DNA from: Dillenia suffruticosa
Taxonomy: Eukaryota > Streptophyta > Magnoliopsida > Dilleniales > Dilleniaceae
Assembly: GCA_033439265.1 (NCBI GenBank)
Contig: JAVTVX010000027.1
Coordinates: 8,013,001-8,077,000 of the forward strand
Direction of reading: 5' to 3'
Length of the DNA stretch: 64,000 nt
Shown here one piece after another: positions 24,471 through 36,100 of this stretch (position 1 is the first letter of the stretch; each line of letters begins with the position of its first letter). Below the pieces are notes generated by a model. That model searched no databases. It was not told the origin of the DNA and saw nothing but the letters and a program-made list of their open reading frames with translations. A program made the position numbers and the translations under genes.

Positions 24471-25872
24471 TACCTACTTTGAAGGAGAGGTTAACCTATT
24501 TCCTTCAGAGTCATCTTTTGAAGTGTCCCCACCCATCAGCTCCTGAAAGCCTTCGACCTTAACCGGTGGAGCCCTGACAGGACCCACATTCCTGCAGGCA
24601 GACATGAAATATTCAAGAATTAACACACCTAAAACTGGAATCTGGTTGTCTATGCAACAGTAGTTCTTACGGTGTCTGCGGAAGTTGTAATGAAGACATT
24701 TGTCTAAATTGGTTGTTGGTTTGAGCATGCAGGTTTTGCATTGTAGCATGAGACTGCTGTTGGAACTGCATTTGAGGATGTCTGGCATTGAAGGCAGTGA
24801 ATGTTCTGAAGGATTTTCCAACTTCACCTCCACCATGGGTCTGTCTTTATCCACATTTAAAACAGGGCACTGTTGGCACCTCCTCATCCTCTCCCAATGC
24901 TGCTGCTGCTGGAGGGCCAAGTTTTGTGGATGAATCATGTGCTGCATCTGTGGATGCATCTGACAAGTGGCAGCAGTCGCACAAACAGAAGCAGAAACGA
25001 CCTCAATAGATGTGAAGTCCATTTGAGAATAGCCATCCCACAAGAATTTCCAACAGATGGGTACCAGAAACAAAACTGCTCCTTTAACTTTCTTTACTAA
25101 AATTTGTGGAATTGACATGAAAAAGAGCCCTCATTTTACTGAAAATATTTACATGTTGAAGCAAAAAATGAATGAGATAAAAGATGATAGATGTACTTGC
25201 TGGAGTAGTCTATGATCGTTCTGTTGAGCTTGCAACTGTAATGGAATTCCCTGAACTTGTTGCTGACTTTGATGTACAAAATTTCTGGTACCATCTTTTA
25301 CATGATCAGAAAGAACCCTGATATTACTGGTGAAAACATCGAAAGACGGTAGCTGTTACAGATTCTGATTACTAAAGATTTTAATTCTAACAAAAGAAAA
25401 GAGTGTTTAACCAATAAGACCACATGATTGCAACTGGGTCAAAAAAAGACAAATAACAATAAGAATAAGCTACGCAAGAACAAAAGTTGGAAGAAAACAC
25501 CCATAAGTACACCATCATAATAAAATATCCTAAAGGTAATGATTCCAAGCCACTTATCCAAGGATATCTGTTGGGCCTAGAATGCTCTCTCAGAAGCCAA
25601 AAGGATAGCCATAAGAATAACAAGTCTCATTTCAAAGTTTAAAGTCCCTAATACTTTCTCCAGATATCAGCTTTTCTTTCAAAGCACCCATAAATGTCTT
25701 TCATTCAAAAGACTGCCAGATGGTAATCAATTTATTTTGTTGACCATGCAAAGGTTCGACACTCAATTTGGGACAAGGAAAAGCAGACATTTTATAACAT
25801 AATAGTTACAATAATTATCCACTGTTAATTAGTACTTAATAAAATGAAAAGAGAAAAAGAATTTATTAGAAG

Positions 25873-26427
25873 TAGGCCCGGCAATCGAGCTTTTTGAGCC
25901 GGGCTTTGCAAGGCTCGAGCTCGGCCCGTTTAAAATTTTATAGGCTCGAGCTCGAGCTCGGCCCGAGAAAATTAGAAAAATTTAGGCTCGAGCTTGGCCC
26001 GAAATATTAAAAGGGCCTCGGGCCCATTTCGGGCCAGGCTTGAGCCCGAATAGCAATTTTTTCTCCTTTAAAAAATCCATTAATTCAATTTTTCATTCCC
26101 AAAATTACAATGCCACAAAAATAAAACTAAATAAAAAATCCAAAGAGACATAATACTTTGATTTATATAGCTAAGTGAAATGTAAATGTACCTAGAATTA
26201 TTCCAAAAAAAAAAAAAACCTTCACAAATTCTATCAAAAAATAAACACCAAAGGGCTGGGCTTTTAACAGGCCGAGCTCATCTATGCTCAGGCTCGGCCC
26301 AAAATTAAGACGAGCCTAAAAATTAGGCCCGAGCTCGGCTCGGTTCTAAAATGGGCCAGGCTCGGCCCTTCAAAACTGGCCGAGCTCGAGCCGAGCTCGA
26401 GCCGGCCTGGCCCAATTGCCGGTCCTG
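25873..26427. mobile_element. Non-autonomous hAT-type MITE (555 bp)
   Basis: The ends are TAGGCCCGGCAAT and, inverted, CAGGACCGGCAAT, matching at 11 of 13 positions. The 8-bp flanks ATTAGAAG (25865-25872) and ATTAAAAG (26428-26435) differ at one base, which fits a hAT target duplication. Both subterminal regions repeat GC-rich words around GGCTCGAGCTCGGCCCG, while the centre (26050-26240) is AT-rich. It has no coding sequence. It sits in the large intron of the minus-strand pseudogene. Confidence 0.9.
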
Positions 26428-26449
26428 ATTAAAAGGTCTTGAAAGAGGG

Positions 26450-26808
26450 GCGAAGTGAAGAGATTTAGAAATCCTCTTTGGATCTTCAAAAGACCAAAAT
26501 AATCAAGAATAAACAAAAGGACAAGAAATTTAATAAGATAAGGTGGAAGATTTTGCCTCTTGAGAATTTGGACATGTCTCTCTAACCACATGCGCCATTG
26601 AAATGTCATTTCAGCATAAAGGCAAAGCGATTTCGCATCTCTGTTTTGATTAAAGCCTTCCAAATAGATGGAAAGAAAGTCTCAACATTTAAAAATCCCG
26701 CCTGATCACAAAAGTTTAAAAATCTGCTCCATAGATACCAAGATTTTTATGGTGAAGAAATAACATCTCACCAGTCAAATGGCACTTGAGACAGATATTT
26801 GGAAACAA
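26450..26808 (-). pseudogene. Possible LINE remnant (zf-RVT-like tail)
   Basis: On the minus strand the sequence just outside the CACTA insertion reads C-L-K-C-H-L-T-G-E, then W-K-A-L-I-K-T-E-M-R-N-R and a L-E-R-H-V-Q-I-L-K stretch. This resembles the region after the zinc-binding motif in plant LINE proteins. The sequence right of the CACTA element (39845-39900) would read just before it. The match is weak and the frame is broken, so treat it as a suggestion. Confidence 0.35.
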
Positions 26809-26811
26809 CGC

Positions 26812-26825
26812 CACTACAAAAAAAC
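26812..26825 (+). repeat. Left terminal inverted repeat of CACTA element
   Basis: CACTACAAAAAAAC, matched perfectly by the inverted right end at 39828-39841. Confidence 0.95.
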
Positions 26826-26829
26826 ACGG

Positions 26830-27640
26830 ATTTTGCGACGGACCTTTGCGACAAACATTTTTTGTTGCTATTTTGCGACGAATTTGGCGATGAAAATAAA
26901 TTTCATAACCATTTTCCAACGATATTAGCAACGAAAAAAACTTCGTAGCTAACTTAGCGACGAAATCATTCTTCGTCGCTGAATTTGTGACGAAAATGAA
27001 TTTCGTCGCTGAATTTGCGACGAAAACTAATTTCGTCGCGCATTTCAGGACGAGAAGATATTTCGTCGCTGAAATTGGCGACGAACAGATGTTTTGTCGC
27101 AAAAATCAGCGACGACATTAGTTTTCATCGCAACATCTACGACAGAACACTTTTTCATCGCAAATTCAGCGACGAAGAATGACTTCGTCGCAGATTTCAG
27201 CGAAGAAAACGAGTTTCGTCGCTGATTTTAGCGACGCAAAGTATTCGTCGCAAATTTCAGCCACAAATAAGTTGTTCATCGCTAAAATCAGTGACGCGCA
27301 GAGATTTCGTCGCTGAAATCGCAACGAAAAGACCTTTTCGTTGCAGATTCAGCTATGAACAAATGTTTCGTCGCAGAGTCAGCAACAAACAATTTTTTTG
27401 TCGCGGATTTCAGCGATAACTAGGAATTTGGTTGCTGATTGCAGCGACAAAATTAATATTTGTTGCTGAAATTTAAAATTTCGCCACAAATAAAACGACA
27501 AAATACCACATTCGTCCCTAATATGTGCGACGAAACATGGTTCGTGATTAAAAAAATCGTTCGTTGATGCCTTTGAACGACCGAAAAGGGATTTTCAGTT
27601 ATGGATTATTCCGTCGCAAAAAATTTGTTTTCTATTAGTG
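26830..27640. repeat. Left subterminal repeats of CACTA element
   Basis: About twenty copies of GCGACGAA or its complement TTCGTCGC, in both orientations and often in head-to-head pairs, spaced about 15-30 bases apart with decay. In En/Spm such motifs bind the TNPA-type protein. That role is inferred here. Confidence 0.85.
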
Positions 27641-28486
27641 AATTTTCTACTTCATTATCTATATTGAATAAAAATTTAAAAATGTTTAAATTTGACATGA
27701 CATTTTTCCTAATCAAATAAAATATTATTAAATGAAAGTGCACATTTTTATAATTAAATATTGTAATAGTTAAATGAAACCGCCGAAAGCGTTGCTAGTG
27801 TTAATGTGGACACTTTTTTAATCACTTTACCGATAATTAAAATTTTATCCGATTAATTTAATTTAAATACAGTAAAATTTATTAAAGAGTTAATTTTCTT
27901 AAATTTTATTTCTTTATTTTCATCACTCTAACCTCAAATAATCGAATAATATAAATCCTTCTTTACTAACCTAATGATCCAAGATTCAAATCCGTATATA
28001 ACTAAATAAAACTCTAACCTAAAATTTATAATTAAGTGAATATAATACTCTGCTGTTATCTCAATAAAAGTTTGATCTCAAAACAATATTTCTTGAATAC
28101 CGTAAAGAAGGCAATTTTTTAATCTCAGATCCACTTATTTTGAGGTGAGCGGCTTTGATGAGAAGTTTGAAATATTATATATTCTCATTGATTTTTGTCA
28201 TATTCATGGACAAAATTTAAGAAATTTTTATAAATTCTCACAACTAATGGACAAAAGTAAAAGGCAATCAACTAAGACAGAGTAATTAGTTAGTTAGTTA
28301 GTAATAGTACTTAATTAAGTAGATAGTTAGTAATTAAAATAAATAAAAAATTATATAAAGATATTAAATGAAAAAATAATAATAGCATGTCATAAATTTG
28401 ATCTTTGCACATACTTTTCATTCCGTAGACATGTATAAAATTAATTAAAAAAAAAACTTTAAAATAACCAAAAAAGGTCATGATTT
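27641..28486. other. AT-rich part of the CACTA left arm
   Basis: No gene or clear repeat is visible apart from TTAG runs near 28285-28330. Confidence 0.6.
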
Positions 28487-28702
28487 CAGCGACGAACGCG
28501 ATGTTCGTCGCTGATTTCAGCGACGAAGGAGATATTCGTCGCTGTCTTCAGCGACGAACGAGATGTTCGTCGCTGTCTTCAGGGACGAACGAGATGTTCG
28601 TCGCTGTCTTCAGCGACGAACGCGATGTTCGTCGCTGATTCAGCGACGAAAAGGATATTCGTCGCTGATTTCAGCGACGAAAACCTCTTTCGTCGCTGAT
28701 TT
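28487..28702. repeat. 31-bp palindromic tandem array, 7 units
   Basis: Seven direct repeats of 30-31 bp start at 28487, 28518, 28549, 28580, 28611, 28641 and 28672. In all but the fourth unit, which has a G for C change, a unit contains GCGACGAA, seven variable bases, and the inverted copy TTCGTCGC. The 7-base centre varies (CGCGATG, GGAGATA, CGAGATG and others) and the linker is CTGATTT or CTGTCTT. It is far better conserved than the outer subterminal repeats. Confidence 0.9.
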
Positions 28703-28833
28703 CGTTGTAAAAATTTTTTAATGCCTCCCACACAATTTTCCTCTCCCTCTCTTCCCCCACTTTCCCGTCCCTCTCATCCTCCTCTCCCTCTCTTCCCCGC
28801 GGTCGTCTCCCTCTGAATCACGGCTTCAACGAG

Positions 28834-28837
<4 letters not shown>

Positions 28838-28895
<58 letters not shown>
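28838..28895. repeat. (TC)n microsatellite, left part
   Basis: A CT run continues after the solo LTR at 31434-31471, so the two were one microsatellite before the insertion. CT-rich non-repeat sequence precedes it from 28740. Confidence 0.9.
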
Positions 28896-28898
<3 letters not shown>

Positions 28899-31431
28899 CA
28901 CGCCCCGACCCGGGATCGTGAGCAGCCGCCCGTTACCCTGGATGCCGGCTGTATTTTTACAGAAAATCGGGCAGAACCTCCCCATATATCGGAGGTCTCC
29001 CATATTAAAATAAACCTGTTACCTGTCCAAAAGGGGCCATCCCGGCCTCAAAATGCATATATTATCCTCAACAACAAATCAGATCATCCTACTGCACAAT
29101 CTAGGGCAACGCAAGGCTAACAAACAATTCTCCACAGTCCTAACCACAGACCTCTACTGCCATGCCCCCGTCAAAGGCATGGACAGCCGCCAGTCGCCCC
29201 TCCTGTGATTTAGAGGAGACACCGAGCGATCCTAGAGGACAATTCTAAGACATGACACATTCCCAAATACAGACGCAACGAAAAAGAAATGTCTCAATGC
29301 AATGTCATGCAGTGACATGAGAGTTCCACAATTTAAATGTCCATATTTATACAGTCATCCCAGAATTATAAAAATGGTCATCTATAGACCTCAGAATACA
29401 AATACATCACCAATACAAATTTTTGCAGCGGAAATACACAATGACTCCTCAAGTCCAGGCCTGATCTCCCAAATATACTGAGCGTCCTAAAAGCGACACT
29501 CCTTGTCAAATACTATCTCTGAAACAAAAGGGAAATGAGGGGTGAGTACTCGGGAGAGAATACTCAGTGAGTGAGTGGGTCAATGCAGTCATCAAATATG
29601 GAGTGTGAAACTGGAGTGTCAAAACATAAGTATATAAATCATATTTCAAATCATCATGCTCTTCATTTCAACAATATATCATTTCACGCATTTTCAAGTC
29701 AAATATGCATCCAAAGCACTGTCATTAAAATCATAGAGCTGCCAGCCGAAAATGTCCTGGCAGAGGTCTACCGCGACCTATGACAGGCGCACCGGGGGTG
29801 TTATATGCAAATTTCTTTAAAGTACTCTCTACCCCGGCGTTGGCGACGAACCTCGTCCAAGTGCTAGACTTGGAGAGGATATCCAATCCAAATCCAAATC
29901 CTCCCCCTTTCGGGTTCAACCTGGCTAGTACCGTGTAGATAATCAAATCACGACAACTCGTGGGATACCCCAGGCCTAGGCATATCCGGACGCCACCAAA
30001 GCGTCTCTCACGGTGTCCTTCGTAGCTACGGAACAATACATATCAAAGCTCTCAAAGCCAAAATCAATATCACATCAAAATGTGCCGAAGTCAGGTTCAT
30101 AAACCAATGCAACATAGAGCATAAAATGGCACATTATACATTTCAACCACATGGATGCATAATTTCATAATTCAATACAGTTTTTGGACACTCCAACGGT
30201 TCACAAAAGTCAATTTTAAAACCAGTCAAAACATTTCCAACATACGACAAATCATGCTCGTTGTCAAAATGTTGTAAAACATGATTTACATATTAAACAA
30301 AAGCATTGAAATAAATCCCACTCACCGTTTTGGGGAAGGTAGCGCACTCCCCAATAACACCAAAATACGCAAAACAAAGCGCCCCTCAATCGAGTCACCA
30401 AGAAAGCCAACCTAATCAAGTCATCACGATTTTCATCAATTTCCGACTATTTCAGGGTTTATCGTTTTTCTTAATTTCGTACGAACCCTAAATTCCTCAA
30501 TTTATAAACAAATCAACTAATGCTACCTAATTTGACAAGGTTTATTCAAGGGTTGAAGAGATTTCATTTCTCTCACCTAGCATTCTTCGGATCTCGAATT
30601 TAGCTTTCGTTCGCCCGTTGGTTTGGTCTAAAACCTGAATGTTTCCAAATTTGAAACAATTGCGAACAATTTAAGTCCAATACTAAAGAATTTCGAAACC
30701 CAAGTGCGAAAATCGAAACTTAGAGTCATTTACCTTCGCAGAGGCTCACGGACTGTCACGGGCCGTCGCAGGCCGTGGGCCGCGGGCTGGCGGGCCTGAT
30801 GGGCCTGGTGGGCCGCGGGCCGGACTGGGCCGCGTGCTGGACTGGGCCGCAGTGGCTAAGGTCACGCTCGCGAGCTGGATCGAGCACTTGCGCAGTGGGT
30901 CACACGCTAGAGCGCTTGCGCTCGTGCTGGAGGTGCGCAGGGGCTCGGGCAGAGGCGCGCAAGGGCGCGCTGGGGTCGCGCGCTGGGTGTCGCGCGCTGC
31001 TCGTGCGCTGATCGAGCGCTGTTCGCGCGCTGCTCGCGCGCTGCTCGTGCTGGGCTCGCGCTGGGCTCGCGCGCTGGGCTCGCACGCTGCTCGCGCGCTT
31101 GCTCGCGCTAGCTCGCGCGCTATTGTGCGAAGGAGAGGAGCTACAGCGGCGCTCGTGCAGAGAGGAGCTGCAGCGGCTCGCTCGCGGGAGGGGGGAAGCT
31201 GCAGCGGCTGTGGGTGGCGCTGGTGGTGACCGGCGGTGTTGGCGGCGGCGGCGGCAGCGGGAGGGGAAGAGACACGGCGGCGGGGAGAAGGGAAAAGAGA
31301 GAAGAAAGAGGGAGAGAAGAAGAGGGAGAGAGAAGAGAGAAGAGAGGGGAAAAGAGAGAGAGAAAATTGGGCTTTAAGCCCTAATTTTGTTTTTTTTTTA
31401 TTTTCTTTTTATTTTTTTTTTTTGGGTATTA

Positions 31432-31433
<2 letters not shown>
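28896..31433. mobile_element. Solo-LTR-like element, copy 2 (2.54 kb, non-coding)
   Basis: It starts TGTCACGCCCCGACCCGGGA and ends GGGTATTACA, matching the family at 6727-9906. The flanks are CTCTG and CTCTC, near-identical five-base words within the CT microsatellite, so the duplication is plausible but not decisive. Shared blocks with copy 1 include the first 100 bases, a GGGGTGAGTAC / ACTCAGTGAG block (29540-29575), a GC-rich core (30740-31130) and a purine-rich zone (31260-31370). It has no coding sequence. Confidence 0.85.
30740..31130. repeat. GC-rich GCTCGCGCGCTG-type repeats in solo LTR copy 2
   Basis: Dense GCTCGCGCGCTG and GGGCC words make several long but artificial open frames on both strands. 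The matching core of copy 1 lies at 9010-9530. Confidence 0.8.
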
Positions 31434-31472
<39 letters not shown>

Positions 31473-31890
31473 GATCCGGCGGCAACAGCGGGGGAGGCGC
31501 CGCAGCGCCTCCCCCCACTGAGATCCGGCCACAGAGGCCGGATCTGGGACGGGATCACCCTGCCCACATCTTCGCAGGCGGGGACGACCGGAGGAGGGGT
31601 AGCGCCCCTCCCCCGGGTTTCTTTGAACAGCGGAGGAGGCACCTCAGCGCCTCCCCCCGCTGAGATCCGGCCATAGAGGCCGAATCTGGGACGGGATGGC
31701 CCCGCCCGCATCTTCGTAGGCGGGGCCGACCGGGGGAGGGGCAACGCTCCTCCCCCGGGTTTCTTTCAACAGTGGGGGAGGCGCCGCAGCGCCTCCCCCC
31801 GCTGAGATCTGGCCACAGAGGCCGGATCTGGGGACGTGATGGGCCGCCCGCATCTTCGCAGGTGGGGCCGACCGGTGGAGGGGTTGAAGC
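31473..31890. repeat. 142-bp GC-rich tandem repeat, about 2.8 units
   Basis: The word GGGGGAGGCGC (or a close variant) recurs at 31490, 31632 and 31774, giving a 142-bp period. Each unit contains two inverted repeats, GGAGGCGC..GCGCCTCC and GATCCGGCC..GGCCGGATC, with small variations. Since 142 is not a multiple of three, the repeat is unlikely to code. It lies inside the CACTA element, upstream of the transposase gene. Confidence 0.85.
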
Positions 31891-33142
31891 CCATCATTGT
31901 TTGAGGGGTTGGAGCCATCATGGCCATTGCATGTTGTTGTTGCCTTTGTTGCGTTAGCTGCACATTTCATAGCCATCCTGCAAACACCCAATTACATGTA
32001 TTTTTTTTTTTTTTGAAAAAAGGAAACATTATGTGTTCATTTATAAAACTCATAGCATGTCTCAATATTATTTTTGTAATACCAAATTATACTTAAATAC
32101 ATTACACCACAAGTAAAAATTTTAGGTATCGGAAATACTTTAGTGCCAAAGTCCCGATTTTAGAAAATTGGTGTCAATTTAGTTAAACATAGGTATGAAT
32201 TTCTAATATAAAAAATTATCAATATAATAATAATTATAAATCTCTTGCAGAAAGAAATTTAATTTTTTTATTTATAAAATCCTACATTTACCACTAAATT
32301 TTTTCTAATTTAGTTGAAAAAAATATGTGACCCGAGGGGGAGGCGCCGCAGCGCCTCCCCCAGCTGAGATCCATGCATTTGTTAATTTTATTATGCTATA
32401 TTTTGCTTGATAGTGTATGCATTTGTTAACACACAAATGAGAAGTTTTGAAGAGTATAGCAAGCAAGTTTTTATTCAACGTAAGAGTAGAGTTCATTTAC
32501 GATTGTATGTATTAACTAGGTAGAATTCTACTATATTATGTTTGATAGTGTTGTAAAATACTGGTATGTATTTGTGGTTCTTCAATTGTATGATAACAAT
32601 TTTACAACTGAGCAAGAGGTGAGAAAATATGTCAATTTTTGAAACTTTTTTATGAAATGCCCATCTTGATTTAACATAATCAGTTTAAAAAATTTTATCA
32701 ATATAATGGGAGATCAATATAAAAAATTAATTGCTATGTTCCTTTCTTAATGATACATTGTATTAGGTCCTGAATGTAGAAAAATGTTGGTAAGGGCTGC
32801 TAGAGCGTAGTCTAGAAGTGAGGCACCACATCTCTACCTAAATGTGGTGAGGAGTAAGCATGGTTTGTTGCATCTATTGAGTGATTATGTTTCAAATTTA
32901 TAATACATATAATGCTATATATAGTTAATATATATTGTTAATCTTATATAATATATTTTAATATTAGATTAATTCTAAATAACATTAATGGTTTTGCATT
33001 GCAGATGTGTTTGCGTTGATTGGACGTGTTGTTCAATTAGAGGGGAGAAATTATTGTCTTCAAGCGGTCGAGGTATATATTTTTTTTCGTATATTTTATT
33101 TTATTTTCTTTGTTTTGTATCCCTTATTCCTAGTTTCAATGT
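31891..33142. other. CACTA region upstream of the transposase exons
   Basis: No convincing exon of the transposase N-terminus is visible. A short minus-strand frame at 31885-31957 is rich in Gln and Met after an acceptor-like TGTGCAG. An isolated copy of the GC-rich hairpin word from the 142-bp repeat lies at 32335-32372. A GT-AG-bounded open segment at 33005-33072 could be a small plus-strand exon. Confidence 0.45.
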
Positions 33143-36100
33143 ATGTATGTTGTGAATTTGCGAAATACAATAGTAATGGGAGAAGTATTGCCTCGTGATC
33201 ATATAATGCCGAATGACTTTTATAGTATGAAAAAGTTGGTGAATGACTTGGGCCTTCCGACGGAAAGAATTGATGTATGCAGAGATGGTTGCATGTTGTT
33301 TTGGGGAGCTGATGAAAATGTACAATTTTGTAAATTCTGTAACCAAAGTAGGTACAAGAGTACTAGGACAGCAGGTCGTACTCAGCGACATAAACCATTC
33401 AAGCAAATGTTTTATTTGCCCTTGACTCCTAGATTGCAAAGACTTTATGCATCGAAAGCTACTGCTGAATATATGACTTGGCATGCAAATCATCAAACAG
33501 AGGAAGGGTTAATGTGTCATCCTTCGGATACAGAGGTGTGGAAAAATTTTGATATGACATATCCTGAATTTGCAAGAGAGACTCGAAACATTAGGTTAGG
33601 TCTTTGTGCTGATGGCTTTGCTCCATTTGGAAAATCGGGGAAAACTTATTCATGTTGGCCAGTGATATTAACTCCTTATAATTTTCCTCCGGGTATGTGT
33701 ATGAAAACACCATATATGTTTTTGACATTGGTTATACCGGGCCCGCAAAATCCGAAGAAGTTGATAGATGTTTATATGCAACCATTGATTGCGGAGTTAA
33801 AACAGTTATGGGATGACGGTATTCTTACGTATGATGTTAATACTGATCAGATGTTTGTAATGAAGGCAATTCTTCTTTGGACGATAAATGACTTCCCAGC
33901 TTATGGCATGCTATCGGGATGGAGTACTGCTGGGGTTTTAGGATGTCCAATATGTATGGAGAGATCTAAGTCATTCAGATTGAAATATGGTAAGAAGGCG
34001 AGTTATTTTGATTGTCATAGACAATTTTTGCCACAAAATCATAAATTTAGAAGAAATAAAGAAGAATTTACGAAAGATAAATTTGAAAAAACACCTCCTC
34101 CGTTAAGATTAACTGGTCAACAAATTTGGGAGCGAGTGTCTCAATTTCCATCTATGATTGAAGACCCACATGGTACAACGTACGGATATGGAAGTGTGCA
34201 TAAATGGACCAAACGGAGTATATTTTGGGATTTACCATATTGGAAGACCCATCTGATTCATCGTAATCTCGATTTGATGCATATCGAGAAAAATGTTTTT
34301 GATAATCTGATTAATATATTGATGGATGTCTCTGGAAAAACGAAAGATAACTTGAATGCGAGAAAAGATATGCGGCTTCATTGTAATCGGCCTACACTTG
34401 ATGCGGATGGAAGTAGTAAGGGACCAAAACCAAAGGCAATTTATATAATAAATAAGGATCAGAGACGGAAAGTTTGTGAATGGTTGAAATCCCTTAGATT
34501 TCCTGATGGTTATACCTCAAATCTTGGGAGATGTGTCGATATGCAAGAATGCAAGTTGATTGGTTTGAAAAGTCATGATTGTCACATATTTATGGAAAGA
34601 TTGATTCCGATTGCTTTTAAGGAACTATTACCAGATTTTGTATGGGCCGTCATTACATAGTTAAGTATTTTCCTGCATGATATTTGCTCGACAGTATTAA
34701 AGGAATCACATATGGCGAAATTAGAGAGAGATATCCCTATCATTTTATGTAATTTAGAAAGGATTTTTTCTCCATCATTTTTTGATTCCATAGAACACCT
34801 TTTGGTTCACTTGCCTTATGAGGCCAGAGTTGCAGGTCCCGTCCAATATCGATGGATGTATCCATTTGAAAGGTAACTTTTGCACATTCTCATCATAATA
34901 ATATTTATAGTGCATGTCAATGTACTAAATTTATTATATATCATTTTCTGATACACTTTTTATTCCATATCAATTAGATTTTTATATCATTTGAAGAGAA
35001 AAGTGAAAAATAAGTCACGGGTTGAAGCATCTATTGTTAATGCATACATTGCGGAGGAAGTGACAACTTTTGCTTCATATTATTTCGAGCCTCATGTCCA
35101 GTGTAAGAGACGGCACGCGGGTAGAAATGATGAGGGTCCTGTTGATCCTAATTTAAAATCATTCTCTATTTTCAACTATCTCGGTCGACCAAGTGGGTCA
35201 TGTAAAGTTAGATATTTAACTGCGAAAGAATGGTGGGCAGCCCATACATATATTTTATTGAACTGTCCAGAAGTTACGCCATACTTCGTGTAAGTCCTTT
35301 TTTCTCAAATATAAAAAATGTATTCTTTTTTTTGATAAAATTGTTGACATAAATCGTTTTCTTTAATCGTAGGATTTTTCAACATTCACGGTCTGAACTA
35401 TCGATGCATGAGTTCAATCGTGTGTGCGATGAAGATTTTGCAGCATGGTTCAAAACATATGTTAGTTTTGCGAATTTTAAATTTTATATCTATTTGATTA
35501 TTAAAAAAATAACACATTTATTTTACTTCAGGTTCAATGTAATCAAGATCAAGTTGAACAAGAATTGTTACTTAATCTGTCATGGGGTCCAAATTCGACG
35601 GTGCGAACTTGGCCATCGTATTTTATAAACGGGTATAATTTTCACACTCAAGAATATGGAACCGGAAAAGTTACTGTGAATAGTGGTGTTTGTGTTCAGT
35701 CATCCAACGATGGAGGTGTCAAAGATGAGTTTTATGGTTTGTTAGATGAAATTATAGAGGTTGAGTACACTGGAGCAGAGTTGCGAGTCGTTTTATTTAT
35801 GTGTCAATGGTTTGACCCCGTAAAAGGGATGAATGTGCATCCAAAATTTAAATTGGTTGATATAAATCATAAAAAATTTTATAAAAGATACGAACCATTC
35901 GTATTGGCACAACAAGCGATTCAAGTGTATTATGCTTCATATCCTAGTTTGAAACGTGACAAAATTGATTGGTGGGCTGTTTGTAAAACGAAAGCACGAA
36001 AGAAAATTGAGGAACGTTGGGAAGACATGGCATATCAACAAATGGAAGTTGCCAATACGTTTCAGACTGAGGAATATATTATTCCAACATTACGAGATCC

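Noticed and set aside
28487..28702. Regular direct repeats resembling a CRISPR array
   Set aside because: There are no unique spacers. The 31-bp units are contiguous and palindromic and belong to CACTA subterminal repeats in a plant nuclear genome.
30775..31377. Ala- and Arg-rich open frames
   Set aside because: They lie in the GC-rich core and purine run of the second solo LTR copy and have no domain or conserved counterpart in copy 1.
31409..31991. Pro- and Gly-rich frames over the 142-bp repeat
   Set aside because: The period is not a multiple of three, so the repeats fall in different frames. No start context or homology is visible.
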